Of a stretch of 10,000 nt of DNA, positions 1 to 7,853 are shown piece by piece. The notes below the pieces were generated by a model. That model was not told the DNA's origin. It did not search any database and was given only the letters and a program-made list of their open reading frames with translations. Numbering within the stretch: the first letter of the stretch is position 1; each line of letters opens with the position of its first letter. The translations under genes and the position numbers were made by a program. Origin of the DNA: Rheinheimera sp. (GTDB lineage Bacteria > Pseudomonadota > Gammaproteobacteria > Enterobacterales > Alteromonadaceae); assembly GCF_020217005.1 (NCBI RefSeq), contig NZ_JAIWOI010000080.1:1-10000 (forward strand), written 5' to 3'.

Positions 1-1
1 A

Positions 2-2437
2 TTTGCTGACATCATAGTGAAAGTAGGTGAAGACGGCGAAGTAACGCGTGTCCGTGATATTGGCAGGGTGGAATTAGGTGCCCAGTCCTATGCCCTGCGT
101 TCATTGCTGAACAACAAAGATGCTGTAGCTATTCCTATTTTCCAGGCTTCAGGCTCAAACGCAATTCAGATTTCTGATGATGTGCGCGCTACTATGGCTG
201 AGCTGTCTAAAGGTTTCCCTGAAGGTTTAACTTACGACATCGTCTACGACCCGACCGTTTTTGTTCGCGGTTCTATTGAAGCTGTCGTCAAAACTTTGCT
301 GGAAGCTATATTGCTGGTAGTGCTGGTGGTGGTGTTGTTCCTGCAAACCTGGCGTGCTTCTATTATTCCGTTAGTGGCTGTGCCTGTGTCGCTGGTAGGT
401 ACCTTTGCCTTTATGCATATGCTGGGTTTCTCGCTGAACGCTTTATCCTTATTTGGTCTGGTCTTGGCCATAGGTATAGTAGTAGATGACGCTATAGTCG
501 TAGTCGAAAACGTCGAGCGGAATATTGCCGATGGTTTATCGCCTATGGCCGCCACCCAAAAAGCCATGAAAGAAGTGACAGGTCCTATTGTGGCCACTAC
601 TTTGGTGTTGGCTGCGGTCTTTATTCCTACCGCTTTTATGTCAGGGTTAACAGGTCAGTTCTATAAGCAATTTGCCTTAACTATCACTATTTCTACCTTT
701 ATCTCGGCTCTGAACTCTTTAACCTTAAGCCCGGCTTTATCGGCGCTGTTGTTGAAACCTCATGGTGCTCAACCTGATGCTTTAACCCGTGTACTGAATA
801 AAGCTTTTGGCAGTTGGTTATTTGATCCTTTTAACCGCCTGTTCAACAAAGCGTCCAAAGGTTATGGCCTGATGGTACGTAAAGTGATTCGGTTTGGTGG
901 TATTATCGGTATTCTGTACATAGGTCTGGTTGGCTTAACTGCTGTACAGTTCCAGCAAACTCCAACTGGTTATGTACCAGGCCAGGATAAACAGTACTTA
1001 GTGGCTTTTGCTCAGTTACCGGACGCTTCATCTTTAGATCGTACCGAAGCTGTGATTAAAGAAATGTCGCGTATTGCGGCTGAACATCCGGGTGTGGCGA
1101 ACTCTATCTCCTTCCCTGGCTTGTCGATCAACGGTTTTACCAACAGCCCAAGCGCCGGCATAGTCTTTGTCGGTCTGGATGACTTCGATAAAAGAACATC
1201 CCCAGAATTATCAGGCAACGCCATAGCTGCAGCGTTAAACCAGAAGTTTGCCGGTATTCAGGACGCTTTTATTGCGATATTCCCGCCGCCGCCAGTACAA
1301 GGCTTAGGCACTATAGGCGGCTTCCGTCTGCAAATTCAGGACAGAGCTAACCTTGGTTATGAAGAGCTGGCCGCTGTGACTATGCAGGTGATGCAAAAAG
1401 CCTGGGCCACGCCTGAACTTTCTGGTGTGTTCTCCAGTTATCAGGTGAATGTTCCTCAGTTGGATTTAGAAGTGGATCGGACCAAAGCCAAACAACAAGG
1501 CGTGAATCTGGATGAAATATTCCAGACGCTGCAGGTTTATATGGGCTCGGCTTATGTCAACGACTTCAACCAGTTTGGCCGGACCTACCAGGTCAATGTG
1601 CAGGCGGATCAACAGTTCCGTCAGGACCCTGAACAAATCCGCCAGTTGAAAGTACGTAACAACGCCGGTGAAATGATCCCGCTGGGTTCCTTTATTAATG
1701 TAAAACATTCAGCTGGCCCTGACCGTGTGATGCACTACAACGGTTACACCACAGCTGAAATTAACGGTGGTCCGGCTGCAGGTTACAGCACAGGTGAAGC
1801 ACAAGCTGCTATTGAAAAAATTCTGGCCGAAACTTTACCGCAAGGCATGACCTACGAATGGACTGAACTGACGTACCAGCAGATTCTGGCTGGCAATGCC
1901 GAGCTGTTCATATTCCCGCTGGTGATACTGTTGGTTTTTATGGTGTTGGCCGCTCAGTACGAAAGCTTAACTTTACCTCTGGCAATTATCCTGATTGTGC
2001 CTATGACCTTATTGTCGGCTATGACAGGCGTTTGGATCTATGGTGGCGATAACAACATCTTCACTCAGATAGGTTTAATAGTACTAGTGGGGCTGGCGAC
2101 CAAAAACGCCATCTTAATAGTCGAATTTGCCAAAGAGCTGCAGGACCATGGCATGAAAACTATGGATGCCATTCTTGAAGCGGCACGCTTACGTCTGCGT
2201 CCGATTTTAATGACTTCCATCGCCTTTATTATGGGTGTAGTGCCTATGGTGCTCTCCACTGGCGCTGGAGCAGAAATGCGTCAGGCCATGGGTGTAGCGG
2301 TATTCGCCGGTATGATTGGCGTCACAGTATTCGGTCTGATCTTAACACCACTGTTTTACTACGCTCTGGCCAAACGCCGTGATCGCCAGCAAGCAAAGGC
2401 TCAGGTCACAGACACAGAGGAAACTCATCATGCGTAA
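2..2437 (+). CDS. mexF: RND multidrug efflux transporter, inner-membrane permease, MexF/OqxB-like (5' partial)
   Basis: This is a proton-driven drug/H+ antiporter of the HAE-1 RND family, acting in the inner membrane as the pump of a tripartite efflux complex. The frame is open from the first bases, so the N-terminus (about 250 of the roughly 1060 residues usual for MexF) lies upstream. Visible parts are the end of the first porter domain, the TM2-TM6 block, the second periplasmic loop and TM7-TM12. The proton-relay residues are intact: the Asp-Asp pair in TM4 (VVDDAIVVVEN, codons at 485-490), the TM10 Lys (GLATKNAILIVEF, codon at 2102) and the Arg of RLRPILMTS (codon at 2192). The stretches FPPPPVQGLGTIGGFRLQI and NGFTNSP resemble MexF from memory, so the symbol reflects family resemblance, not proven orthology. 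The stop overlaps the start of the next gene by 8 bases, indicating one operon. Substrates cannot be read from the sequence. Confidence 0.95.
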   Translation, partial: FADIIVKVGEDGEVTRVRDIGRVELGAQSYALRSLLNNKDAVAIPIFQASGSNAIQISDDVRATMAELSKGFPEGLTYDIVYDPTVFVRGSIEAVVKTLLEAILLVVLVVVLFLQTWRASIIPLVAVPVSLVGTFAFMHMLGFSLNALSLFGLVLAIGIVVDDAIVVVENVERNIADGLSPMAATQKAMKEVTGPIVATTLVLAAVFIPTAFMSGLTGQFYKQFALTITISTFISALNSLTLSPALSALLLKPHGAQPDALTRVLNKAFGSWLFDPFNRLFNKASKGYGLMVRKVIRFGGIIGILYIGLVGLTAVQFQQTPTGYVPGQDKQYLVAFAQLPDASSLDRTEAVIKEMSRIAAEHPGVANSISFPGLSINGFTNSPSAGIVFVGLDDFDKRTSPELSGNAIAAALNQKFAGIQDAFIAIFPPPPVQGLGTIGGFRLQIQDRANLGYEELAAVTMQVMQKAWATPELSGVFSSYQVNVPQLDLEVDRTKAKQQGVNLDEIFQTLQVYMGSAYVNDFNQFGRTYQVNVQADQQFRQDPEQIRQLKVRNNAGEMIPLGSFINVKHSAGPDRVMHYNGYTTAEINGGPAAGYSTGEAQAAIEKILAETLPQGMTYEWTELTYQQILAGNAELFIFPLVILLVFMVLAAQYESLTLPLAIILIVPMTLLSAMTGVWIYGGDNNIFTQIGLIVLVGLATKNAILIVEFAKELQDHGMKTMDAILEAARLRLRPILMTSIAFIMGVVPMVLSTGAGAEMRQAMGVAVFAGMIGVTVFGLILTPLFYYALAKRRDRQQAKAQVTDTEETHHA
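2416..2420 (+). promoter_or_regulatory. Ribosome binding site deciding the start of the outer-membrane factor
   Basis: AGAGG lies nine bases before the ATG at 2430. It selects this start over an in-frame ATG at 2379, which would add 17 charged residues in front of the signal peptide. Confidence 0.6.
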
Positions 2438-3854
2438 AACTCTTCGTTTAACAGCCATCAGTGTGGCTCTGGCATCCCTGTTATTTGGATGTGCTTCGGT
2501 AGGACCAAGCTATGCGGCTCCCGCCACAGCGAATCAGGTGCAACTGCCTGCAGAATATAAAGCAGCAGACAAAGCCCAGCACTGGTGGCAGCAGTTTAAT
2601 GATCCAGTGTTAAACCAGTTAATAGAACAGGCTTTGCTGAATAACCAGACCTTGGCCGCAGCACAAGCCAACGTAACACGGGCTTATGCCATCTTTGAAG
2701 ACAGCGATAATGATGGTCTGCCTCGTTTGGATATCACGGCTAGCCAGCAAAACAATCAGGTACCGGACAGTGCAGCACAAAATGCAGGTCAAATTCAGCG
2801 TCAGGCTAATCTGGGTGGCGCTTTAAGCTGGGACCTGGATTTGTTTGGCAAGCTGCGTCGCGCCGCTGAAGCGGCAGATGCCAGAGCTCAGGGCGCAGAA
2901 CTGGCCTGGCAAGAAGCGAAAGTACAATTGTTAGCCCAGGTAGCCGCCAGTTATGGTGACTACCGGGGTGCCCAGCTGCGCTTGAATGTGGCAGAACAAA
3001 ACCTCGGCAACTTACGTCGTACCAAACAAATTATTCTGGCGCGCCGTGATGCCGGGGTGGCCTCCGATCTGGAAATCAGCCGTATTGATGCGCAAATTTA
3101 TCAGTTGCAAAGCACTCTGCCACAGTATCAGTTTGCTAAAGCCCAGGCCAACGCCACTATAGCGGCTTTAGTAGCCCAGGCTGCAGAGCAGTTTGTCGTA
3201 GACACTAAAACAGAAGCTTTGCCTGAACTGAACAAGCCATTGTCTTTTGCTAATCAGCACAACTACTTAAAGTTCAGAACTGATGTCGCTGTTGCAGAAC
3301 GCGAACTGGCCGCTAGCACCGCCGATATAGGAGTAGCCACAGCAGAGCTGTACCCGCAAGTCTCTGTCAGTGGATTCTTAGGTTTTATTTCCAGCCCGGG
3401 ACTGAGCCTGGGTTCACAGAATGAAGCCTGGAACATAGCACCTAGCCTACGCTGGCAAGCCACAGAGCTGAGTTCTATTCAGGCCAGGATCCGTGGTGCT
3501 GAAGCAGAGCAGCAAATGGCCTTTGCCCGCTTTCAACAAACAGTATTTGATGCCCTGGCGCAAATGCAAACTTCGTTGCAAGGCTACAGAACCAGCCGTG
3601 AGCAACAGTTAAGCTCACAGCAACAGGTCCTAGCTACTGAACAGGCGGTGCAATTAACCCGTGCTCAATACGAAGCTGGCACCATCGAGTTTCTGGACTT
3701 ACTGGACGCTGAACGGGAGTGGTTAGCAGCCCGGGATCAGCAAGCTGTATTGTCCACTCAAAGTTTCCAGCGTTTAGTGGCAATCTACCGCGCCTTTGCC
3801 GGTGGAATAGAGCTGGAGCCAGGTACCCAGCAACTGGCTTTAGCGAAAGAGTAA
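2430..3854 (+). CDS. Outer-membrane efflux channel lipoprotein, NodT/OprN-like
   Basis: This is the outer-membrane exit duct of the tripartite pump, expected to form a TolC-like trimer docking with the upstream transporter through a periplasmic adaptor. The 474-residue length is normal for NodT-family factors. The ATG at 2430 yields a lipoprotein signal peptide with lipobox LFGC, lipidation expected at Cys21, followed by the usual short linker. Two outer-membrane efflux (OEP) repeats cover about residues 60-255 and 280-460. Family hallmarks visible are the HWWQQFNDPVLNQLIEQAL opening, SWDLDLFGKLRRA near residue 135, LYPQVSVSGFLGF in the second repeat, and YEAGTIEFLDLLDAERE near the end. The start sits inside the last codons of the transporter gene, so translational coupling is likely. 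An intrinsic terminator follows 46 bases after the stop, marking this as the last gene of the efflux operon. Confidence 0.95.
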   Translation: MRKTLRLTAISVALASLLFGCASVGPSYAAPATANQVQLPAEYKAADKAQHWWQQFNDPVLNQLIEQALLNNQTLAAAQANVTRAYAIFEDSDNDGLPRLDITASQQNNQVPDSAAQNAGQIQRQANLGGALSWDLDLFGKLRRAAEAADARAQGAELAWQEAKVQLLAQVAASYGDYRGAQLRLNVAEQNLGNLRRTKQIILARRDAGVASDLEISRIDAQIYQLQSTLPQYQFAKAQANATIAALVAQAAEQFVVDTKTEALPELNKPLSFANQHNYLKFRTDVAVAERELAASTADIGVATAELYPQVSVSGFLGFISSPGLSLGSQNEAWNIAPSLRWQATELSSIQARIRGAEAEQQMAFARFQQTVFDALAQMQTSLQGYRTSREQQLSSQQQVLATEQAVQLTRAQYEAGTIEFLDLLDAEREWLAARDQQAVLSTQSFQRLVAIYRAFAGGIELEPGTQQLALAKE

Positions 3855-3863
3855 GGCACAAAA

Positions 3864-3883
3864 GTTGGAGCATGAGCTCCAGC
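3864..3883 (+). other. Short hairpin downstream of the efflux operon
   Basis: TTGGAGC-atga-GCTCCAG forms a compact stem (up to 8 pairs including one T-G) with a four-base loop, ten bases after the outer-membrane factor stop. No T run follows, so it is not a terminator by itself. It could protect the 3' end of the transcript that ends at the terminator further on. Confidence 0.4.
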
Positions 3884-3899
3884 CTCACTATTAACCTTT

Positions 3900-3940
3900 G
3901 GGCGCCGTTTAGTCCCATTTCCTTACGGCGCCCTTTTTTT
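3900..3940 (+). terminator. Intrinsic terminator of the efflux operon
   Basis: A perfect 9-bp GC-rich stem (GGGCGCCGT, 3900-3908, pairing with ACGGCGCCC, 3925-3933) with a 16-base loop is followed at once by seven T residues (3934-3940). There is no A run on the left side, so it reads as a terminator for the plus strand only. It separates the efflux genes from the following PepSY unit. Confidence 0.9.
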
Positions 3941-3976
3941 CTGCTCTTGGGATAAATGTCAGTCACCGCAGACCTA

Positions 3977-4005
3977 TTGATAACTATTCTTATCCGCATT
4001 ACTAT
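3977..4005 (+). promoter_or_regulatory. Sigma-70 promoter of the PepSY gene
   Basis: TTGATA (3977-3982, five of six matches to the -35 consensus) is separated by exactly 17 bases from TACTAT (4000-4005, four of six matches to the -10). Transcription would start near 4012, leaving a leader of about 33 bases before the GTG at 4045. The position just after the terminator and before the gene supports it. Confidence 0.55.
3978..3994 (+). promoter_or_regulatory. Candidate Fur box overlapping the promoter
   Basis: TGATAACTATTCTTATC covers the -35 element and the spacer. Against the 7-1-7 Fur pattern TGATAAT-N-ATTATCA it matches 11 of 14 positions. It also contains GATAA and TTATC in inverted order, although six bases apart rather than the usual three or nine. 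Placement over the promoter of a PepSY_TM gene, a family often repressed by Fur with iron, makes the reading sensible. The match is imperfect. Confidence 0.45.
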
Positions 4006-4044
4006 TAAGCCAATTTTTAGCTTGAGAAAAAGGCTGAGTATCAG

Positions 4045-5196
4045 GTGTTTAAACTCAAACAACGCTTTTGGTTTTTAGTACATGGCTGGGTAGGTTTGCC
4101 TGTTTGGCTGATTTTTTGTGCTGTATGTTTCACTGGCACTATTGCCGTGTTCAGTCATGAACTCACTTGGTTAACTAACCCTAATTCCAGAGCAGAAAAT
4201 CCGCAAAATCTGCCGGTCAAAGCTGCCACTGAATTAATTGCCGCAGTAAAAGCTGAAGTACCGGACGCAGAAATTGGTAGCGTGATGGTGATGGAACCTT
4301 ACCTGGTTAATGCCATTGTATTCTCTACTGCCAAAGCACCTTTTGGTATAGCTTATGTAAACCAGTACACGGGCCAGGTCCAGGAGCTGAATTACGGCCT
4401 GAACTTTATTAGTTTTATGCGCGCCCTGCACGGCTGGTTATTATTCCCATGGCACAGCAGCTACAGTGTTGGCTATTATCTGGTCAGTGGCATGGCCATC
4501 CTCATGCTGCTGTCTTTAATTACTGGTTTAATTATTTATAAAAATTTCTGGAAAGCTTTTACTCAACCTAAAATCCGGTTGCATCAAGGCCGTAAAACCT
4601 TGCTGACCGACTTGCATCGTTTAGCGGGAGTCTGGTCTATTTGGTTTTTAGTGGTTATGAGTCTGACCGGATTATGGTATCTGGTGCAGGCTATTTTATG
4701 GCACAACGATATTGAGTTTTATCACGAACCCAAGATCCTGACGGCAGCCGAAGTGCCCGCAGCGGGACAAAAACACACACCACCATATTCACTGCAGGAT
4801 GCGTTAGTGATCGCCAAACAAACGCTGCCAGAGCTGCAACCAGCTTATATTATGATGCCGGAGCATAACCGCGATTTATACCGTATTTCAGGTTCAGGTA
4901 ATTCGGTATTTTTTGATCAGTATTCCTATACCGTACTGGTTAATCCATGGACAGGCGCAGTTACAGATGTGCATACACCAGACAAGATGTCAGGTCTTGA
5001 AGTGGTGAGCCATATTGCAGATCCACTGCATTACGGCACTTTAGGTGGTATCTGGACCAAAATTATCTGGTTCCTGTTTGGCTTGTTGTTATCTGGCATG
5101 TCCATCACTGGCTTTATGATTTGGGGCAGCCGCACTATCAGAGCGGCACGCAGCGAACCCGCAACTTGTTATACTACTTCAGAGGTCAATTCCTGA
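4045..5196 (+). CDS. PepSY-associated transmembrane protein, probable iron-regulated/siderophore-reductase-like
   Basis: This 383-residue inner-membrane protein has four predicted helices at about residues 12-36, 143-165, 193-217 and 337-360, with two large periplasmic stretches between helices 1-2 and 3-4 that match the PepSY-type arrangement. Conserved-looking histidines sit at or near the helices: H13 (VHGWVG), H38, H129 (LHGWLLFPWH), H191 (LHRLAGVWS), H323 and H329 (DPLHYGTLGGIW). In PepSY_TM proteins such as FoxB/PiuB types these are thought to bind heme and move electrons across the membrane to reduce ferric siderophores; that role here is inference. The start is GTG at 4045 with an AAAAAGG-like ribosome site at 4027-4033; the residues after it (FKLKQRFWFLVHGWVG) match the usual opening of the family. 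Its stop overlaps the next start by one base. A promoter and Fur-like box lie upstream. Confidence 0.88.
   Translation: MFKLKQRFWFLVHGWVGLPVWLIFCAVCFTGTIAVFSHELTWLTNPNSRAENPQNLPVKAATELIAAVKAEVPDAEIGSVMVMEPYLVNAIVFSTAKAPFGIAYVNQYTGQVQELNYGLNFISFMRALHGWLLFPWHSSYSVGYYLVSGMAILMLLSLITGLIIYKNFWKAFTQPKIRLHQGRKTLLTDLHRLAGVWSIWFLVVMSLTGLWYLVQAILWHNDIEFYHEPKILTAAEVPAAGQKHTPPYSLQDALVIAKQTLPELQPAYIMMPEHNRDLYRISGSGNSVFFDQYSYTVLVNPWTGAVTDVHTPDKMSGLEVVSHIADPLHYGTLGGIWTKIIWFLFGLLLSGMSITGFMIWGSRTIRAARSEPATCYTTSEVNS
5181..5185 (+). promoter_or_regulatory. Ribosome binding site deciding the start of the CxxC protein
   Basis: AGAGG ends ten bases before the ATG at 5196 and lies inside the last codons of the PepSY gene. 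It supports the ATG at 5196, which overlaps the PepSY stop as TGATG, over an in-frame ATG at 5121 deep inside the PepSY coding region. Confidence 0.6.
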
Positions 5197-5654
5197 TGGC
5201 GCAACGTGCAGATACCTGGTGGCAACGAAACAAATTTAAACTCAATGGCCTGGTGCTGGTTTTACCATTCTGGTTTTTGTATGAATCGATGAATCCGGTG
5301 TTTCCGCCGTCCTGGCCCACACAAAAAGTTGGCGCTTTTGAAGTAACACCAACGCCACTCACCAATGACGCGCCTTATCAACATCATGGCGATTGGGTAA
5401 AGGACTTCAGCCTGCAATTCTGCCAGGGTTGTGTCGCCAATATACGTCAGGCCTACATGGCAATAGCCTCGGAACAACCTGCTATCGAAGATTTTGCCCA
5501 AGCCGATTTGAGTATTTTGCACGGCAGCTCCTTTGCGCAGCATGTGCACGCCAAAGCGTCAGCCCAGCCGAAAACAGGCGATAAAGTCTGGTTATTGATT
5601 GAAGACTGGCAAGGACAACTGCATGTAGGCTCGTGGGACTGGCCACAGTCTTAA
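5196..5654 (+). CDS. Small membrane-anchored CxxC protein of unknown function
   Basis: I do not recognise a named family for this 152-residue protein. It has a basic N-terminus (MAQRADTWWQRNKFK), one hydrophobic helix at about residues 17-30, and then a soluble domain that should face the periplasm. The domain carries a CxxC pair (C76-Q-G-C79, in FCQGCV) and several histidines (H63, H64, H109, H116, H118, H143). These could bind a metal or form a redox-active disulfide. The C-terminus is rich in tryptophan and ends in an extended-strand pattern (KVWLLIEDWQGQLHVGSWDW). Translation is coupled to the PepSY gene by a one-base start/stop overlap, so it probably works with that protein, for example as a thiol or metal partner in iron handling. 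The coupling is seen; the function is inference. Confidence 0.8.
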   Translation: MAQRADTWWQRNKFKLNGLVLVLPFWFLYESMNPVFPPSWPTQKVGAFEVTPTPLTNDAPYQHHGDWVKDFSLQFCQGCVANIRQAYMAIASEQPAIEDFAQADLSILHGSSFAQHVHAKASAQPKTGDKVWLLIEDWQGQLHVGSWDWPQS

Positions 5655-5662
5655 TTATCTTT

Positions 5663-5717
5663 AAAATGGGGTCAGATCACATTGTTAACTGTTAACAATG
5701 TGATCTGACCCCATTTT
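5663..5717. repeat. Perfect 55-bp palindrome, REP/MITE-like element and possible terminator
   Basis: Two 27-bp arms (5663-5689 and 5691-5717) are exact reverse complements around a single T at 5690. The arm runs AAAATGGGGTCAGATCAC and then ATTGTTAAC; the innermost GTTAAC occurs on both sides of the centre. Elements built on a GGGGTCAGA core recur between genes in several gammaproteobacteria and are often associated with REP-associated tyrosine transposases; I recall this and cannot check it here. With A4 on the left and T5 on the right the fold would also terminate transcription in both directions, which suits its place nine bases after the CxxC gene stop. No transposase gene is in the window and no second copy was seen. 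Confidence 0.85.
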
Positions 5718-5796
5718 TAATTTTTGTTACAAAACCCAGCACAAATTAACCTAACAAAGCGTTACACTGAAGCAGCTCATGTTCAGGGGATAGGCT

Positions 5797-6801
5797 ATGA
5801 AACTGTTTTGGTTACTGCTGCTGTTTTTTTATCCGGGTCAGGTCCTGGCAAACAGCTGGCCAGGTTTTGCCAAACAGCAGTCCTGCCTTGAACTTTATCC
5901 TGATTTTCAACAGCTGGTGAATGACGTACGTCAACACAAAGCCTGGTATACAGCTGAGCATTGGTTAGCCCCCTGGTTATTGCCTAAACAACAATTCCAA
6001 CACACACAGCAACTGGAATGTGCCCAACTGGAATACCAATCAGACAGTTTTTTAGTTCAGGCCTGGGGCTTACAGCCAAAAGCCCAATCTAATGAAAAAT
6101 GGCCGGTGATTATCTACAACAGAGGTGGTAATTCGGCGTTGGGCCGATTGGATTTTGTCTCTGTGTTACGTCAACTTAGCCCTTTGGCGCAACAAGGTTT
6201 CATTGTATTAGCCAGTCAGTACCGTGGCTCTGTGCCACAAGACCAGCAGACCTATGGCAAAGACCAGTTTGGTGGCGCTGATGTGCGTGATATTCATCAG
6301 TTGATAGAACTGGCAAAAAAACTGCCTACGGCTGACGCAGATAACATATTTTTATACGGGATCAGCAGGGGCGGCATGATGAGTTATCTGACAGCACGGC
6401 AACGTGACGATATCCGCGCTATGGCTATCACCGGAGCCCCAACAAATTTAGTCACAGAATTGCCACGAAAACCTGAAATGGAGTTAATTTTCCGTAGTCT
6501 GATCCCTGACTACGACCAAAACAAAGTGAAGGAACTGGAACAACGGTCGGTAATATATTGGGCGGAAGAATTGCCCGCTACTTTGCCTATTTTGTTGATC
6601 TACGGTGGTCAGGACCAAAGGGTGCATCCGGATAATTCCAAACTGCTGGCCGCCAAATTGACCGGGCTCAAAAGGCCGGTGCGACTGATAGAGTTTAAGG
6701 ACGCTGATCATTTGCTGACTGACTACAAAGAACAGGAACGCCAGGCCATGCTCAGCTGGTTTCGTCAGCATCAAGTGAATGCCGCCACAGCTGCGCCTTA
6801 A
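5797..6801 (+). CDS. Exported alpha/beta hydrolase, prolyl-oligopeptidase (S9)-like
   Basis: A 334-residue secreted serine hydrolase. A clear signal peptide (MKLFWLLLLFFYPGQVLA) should be cut before Asn19, placing the enzyme in the periplasm or outside. The fold shows the order expected of dienelactone-hydrolase/S9 enzymes: an oxyanion-loop region NRGGNSALG, the nucleophile elbow GISRGG with Ser190, the acid in GGQDQRVHP (Asp273), and the His in DADHLLTD (His305), so the catalytic triad looks complete. Cys30 and the Cys of LECAQLEY could form a disulfide after export. The ATG is preceded by AGGGGA at six bases. The gene is set apart from its upstream neighbour by the palindrome and overlaps the convergent cyclase gene by four bases. 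The substrate, whether a peptide or an ester, cannot be read from the sequence. Confidence 0.9.
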   Translation: MKLFWLLLLFFYPGQVLANSWPGFAKQQSCLELYPDFQQLVNDVRQHKAWYTAEHWLAPWLLPKQQFQHTQQLECAQLEYQSDSFLVQAWGLQPKAQSNEKWPVIIYNRGGNSALGRLDFVSVLRQLSPLAQQGFIVLASQYRGSVPQDQQTYGKDQFGGADVRDIHQLIELAKKLPTADADNIFLYGISRGGMMSYLTARQRDDIRAMAITGAPTNLVTELPRKPEMELIFRSLIPDYDQNKVKELEQRSVIYWAEELPATLPILLIYGGQDQRVHPDNSKLLAAKLTGLKRPVRLIEFKDADHLLTDYKEQERQAMLSWFRQHQVNAATAAP

Positions 6802-7853
6802 TCCGCCAACTCTACTCTGTCACGGCCAAGCTCTTTGGCTTTGTACAACGCCTGATCGGCTCTTTGTACCAACTGATCCACTGCGCTGTCTGCTGTACTG
6901 GCAATACCGATACTCAGGCTGCTCTCCATGCCAGACTCTTGCATCTGCTGTTTAAACTGTTGCTGCACTCTGAACGCCAAATGCGTTAAACCTTCAGCAT
7001 CTGTATCTGTAGCAGCCAGCACAAATTCATCTCCTCCCAATCGGCAGGCGATATCACTTTGACGTGCAACGGCAATCAATGCCTGGGCCAAATGCTTCAA
7101 TGCCAGGTCCCCAGTTTCATGGCCGTATTGATCGTTGAGCTTTTTAAACTCATCAATATCAATCATCATCAGTGCTAAAGGTGTCCCCTGAGTGTTAGCC
7201 TGCAGCACGTATTGCTCAAATTTAATCTGGAAGGCCCGCCTATTGTCTAATCCCGTTAACACATCGGTATGAGCCAGTGTTTCCATTTGCTGTGCTTGCT
7301 GGTAAAGCTTATCTATCGTTTTCTCTGCAACCTTGACCTTTTTTTGTTGCAGTTGCATTTGCTGATCCAAAGCCATTTGATAAGCCAGAGCGTCAGCAAT
7401 CAGTTTTAAACTGCAGAACAAATGTTCTGAAATGACTAACCGCTCTCTGCTGGCCCCACATAAAGTACCTATAGTTTTACCGCCGGATAATACCGGTACG
7501 GCGAAAAAACTCTGCATACCTAAAGCGGCGGCATTTGAGTTGGGAAATAATTCGGGGATAACATCAGATTGCTGTAAATTTGCGTCAAACAACAAGCGAC
7601 ACATAGAGTCAGACCATTCGACAACAGCGCCTTCCTGTAAAGGAATGGTCATTTGTCCTTCCACCAAAACTACCTGCTGAGTCAAAGCACGCCAATCAAT
7701 CCGTGTTAAGAAAGCTGTATCCAAAGCTGTTAAATGCCGCACTAACAGCAACAGCGGTCTGGCGGACTGTTCAAGAGCTACACTGGTATAACTTTGACGT
7801 TGTGGCATAAAGTCTCTGATTGACGATCTGAGTACAGATCCTTGTAGCAGCAT
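6798..7853 (-). CDS. GAF-GGDEF diguanylate cyclase
   Basis: This enzyme makes the second messenger cyclic di-GMP from two GTP and is probably cytoplasmic, since no membrane segment is visible. In the 351-residue reading a GAF-type sensor domain covers about residues 30-160 (with SDSMCRLLF and FFAVPVLSGGKTIGTLCGAS). A glutamine-rich coiled-coil linker covers 160-192, and the GGDEF domain 190-348. The domain has the DVLTGLDNRR opening, metal-site IDIDEFKKLND and an intact GGDEF at 273-277. An RxxD inhibitory site (R264-D267) stands five residues before it, so activity and product feedback are both expected. The start is uncertain: the ATG at 7853 lacks a clear ribosome site, while the ATG at 7808 (residue 16, MPQRQS) has GAG at five bases and keeps the whole GAF domain. 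The signal sensed is unknown. It is convergent with the hydrolase gene. Confidence 0.93.
   Translation of the reverse strand: MLLQGSVLRSSIRDFMPQRQSYTSVALEQSARPLLLLVRHLTALDTAFLTRIDWRALTQQVVLVEGQMTIPLQEGAVVEWSDSMCRLLFDANLQQSDVIPELFPNSNAAALGMQSFFAVPVLSGGKTIGTLCGASRERLVISEHLFCSLKLIADALAYQMALDQQMQLQQKKVKVAEKTIDKLYQQAQQMETLAHTDVLTGLDNRRAFQIKFEQYVLQANTQGTPLALMMIDIDEFKKLNDQYGHETGDLALKHLAQALIAVARQSDIACRLGGDEFVLAATDTDAEGLTHLAFRVQQQFKQQMQESGMESSLSIGIASTADSAVDQLVQRADQALYKAKELGRDRVELAD

Noticed and set aside
1121..1140. Second TGTCGA motif (in CTTGTCGATC) as another ECF42 promoter
   Set aside because: It lies inside the transporter coding sequence, where the codons are explained by the conserved LSINGF stretch, and no target gene begins just downstream.
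3634..4062. Open frame of 142 codons on the minus strand across the terminator region
   Set aside because: It overlaps the end of the outer-membrane factor gene, the intrinsic terminator and the PepSY promoter. Its translation is basic and low in complexity and resembles no family.
5750..5764. CTAACAAAGCGTTA resembling integron attC core sites
   Set aside because: It is a short isolated inverted repeat with no partner core, no cassette layout and no integrase gene in the window.
7432..7680. Plus-strand open frame inside the cyclase gene
   Set aside because: It is antisense to the GAF domain coding region, with no ribosome site and no recognisable protein features.
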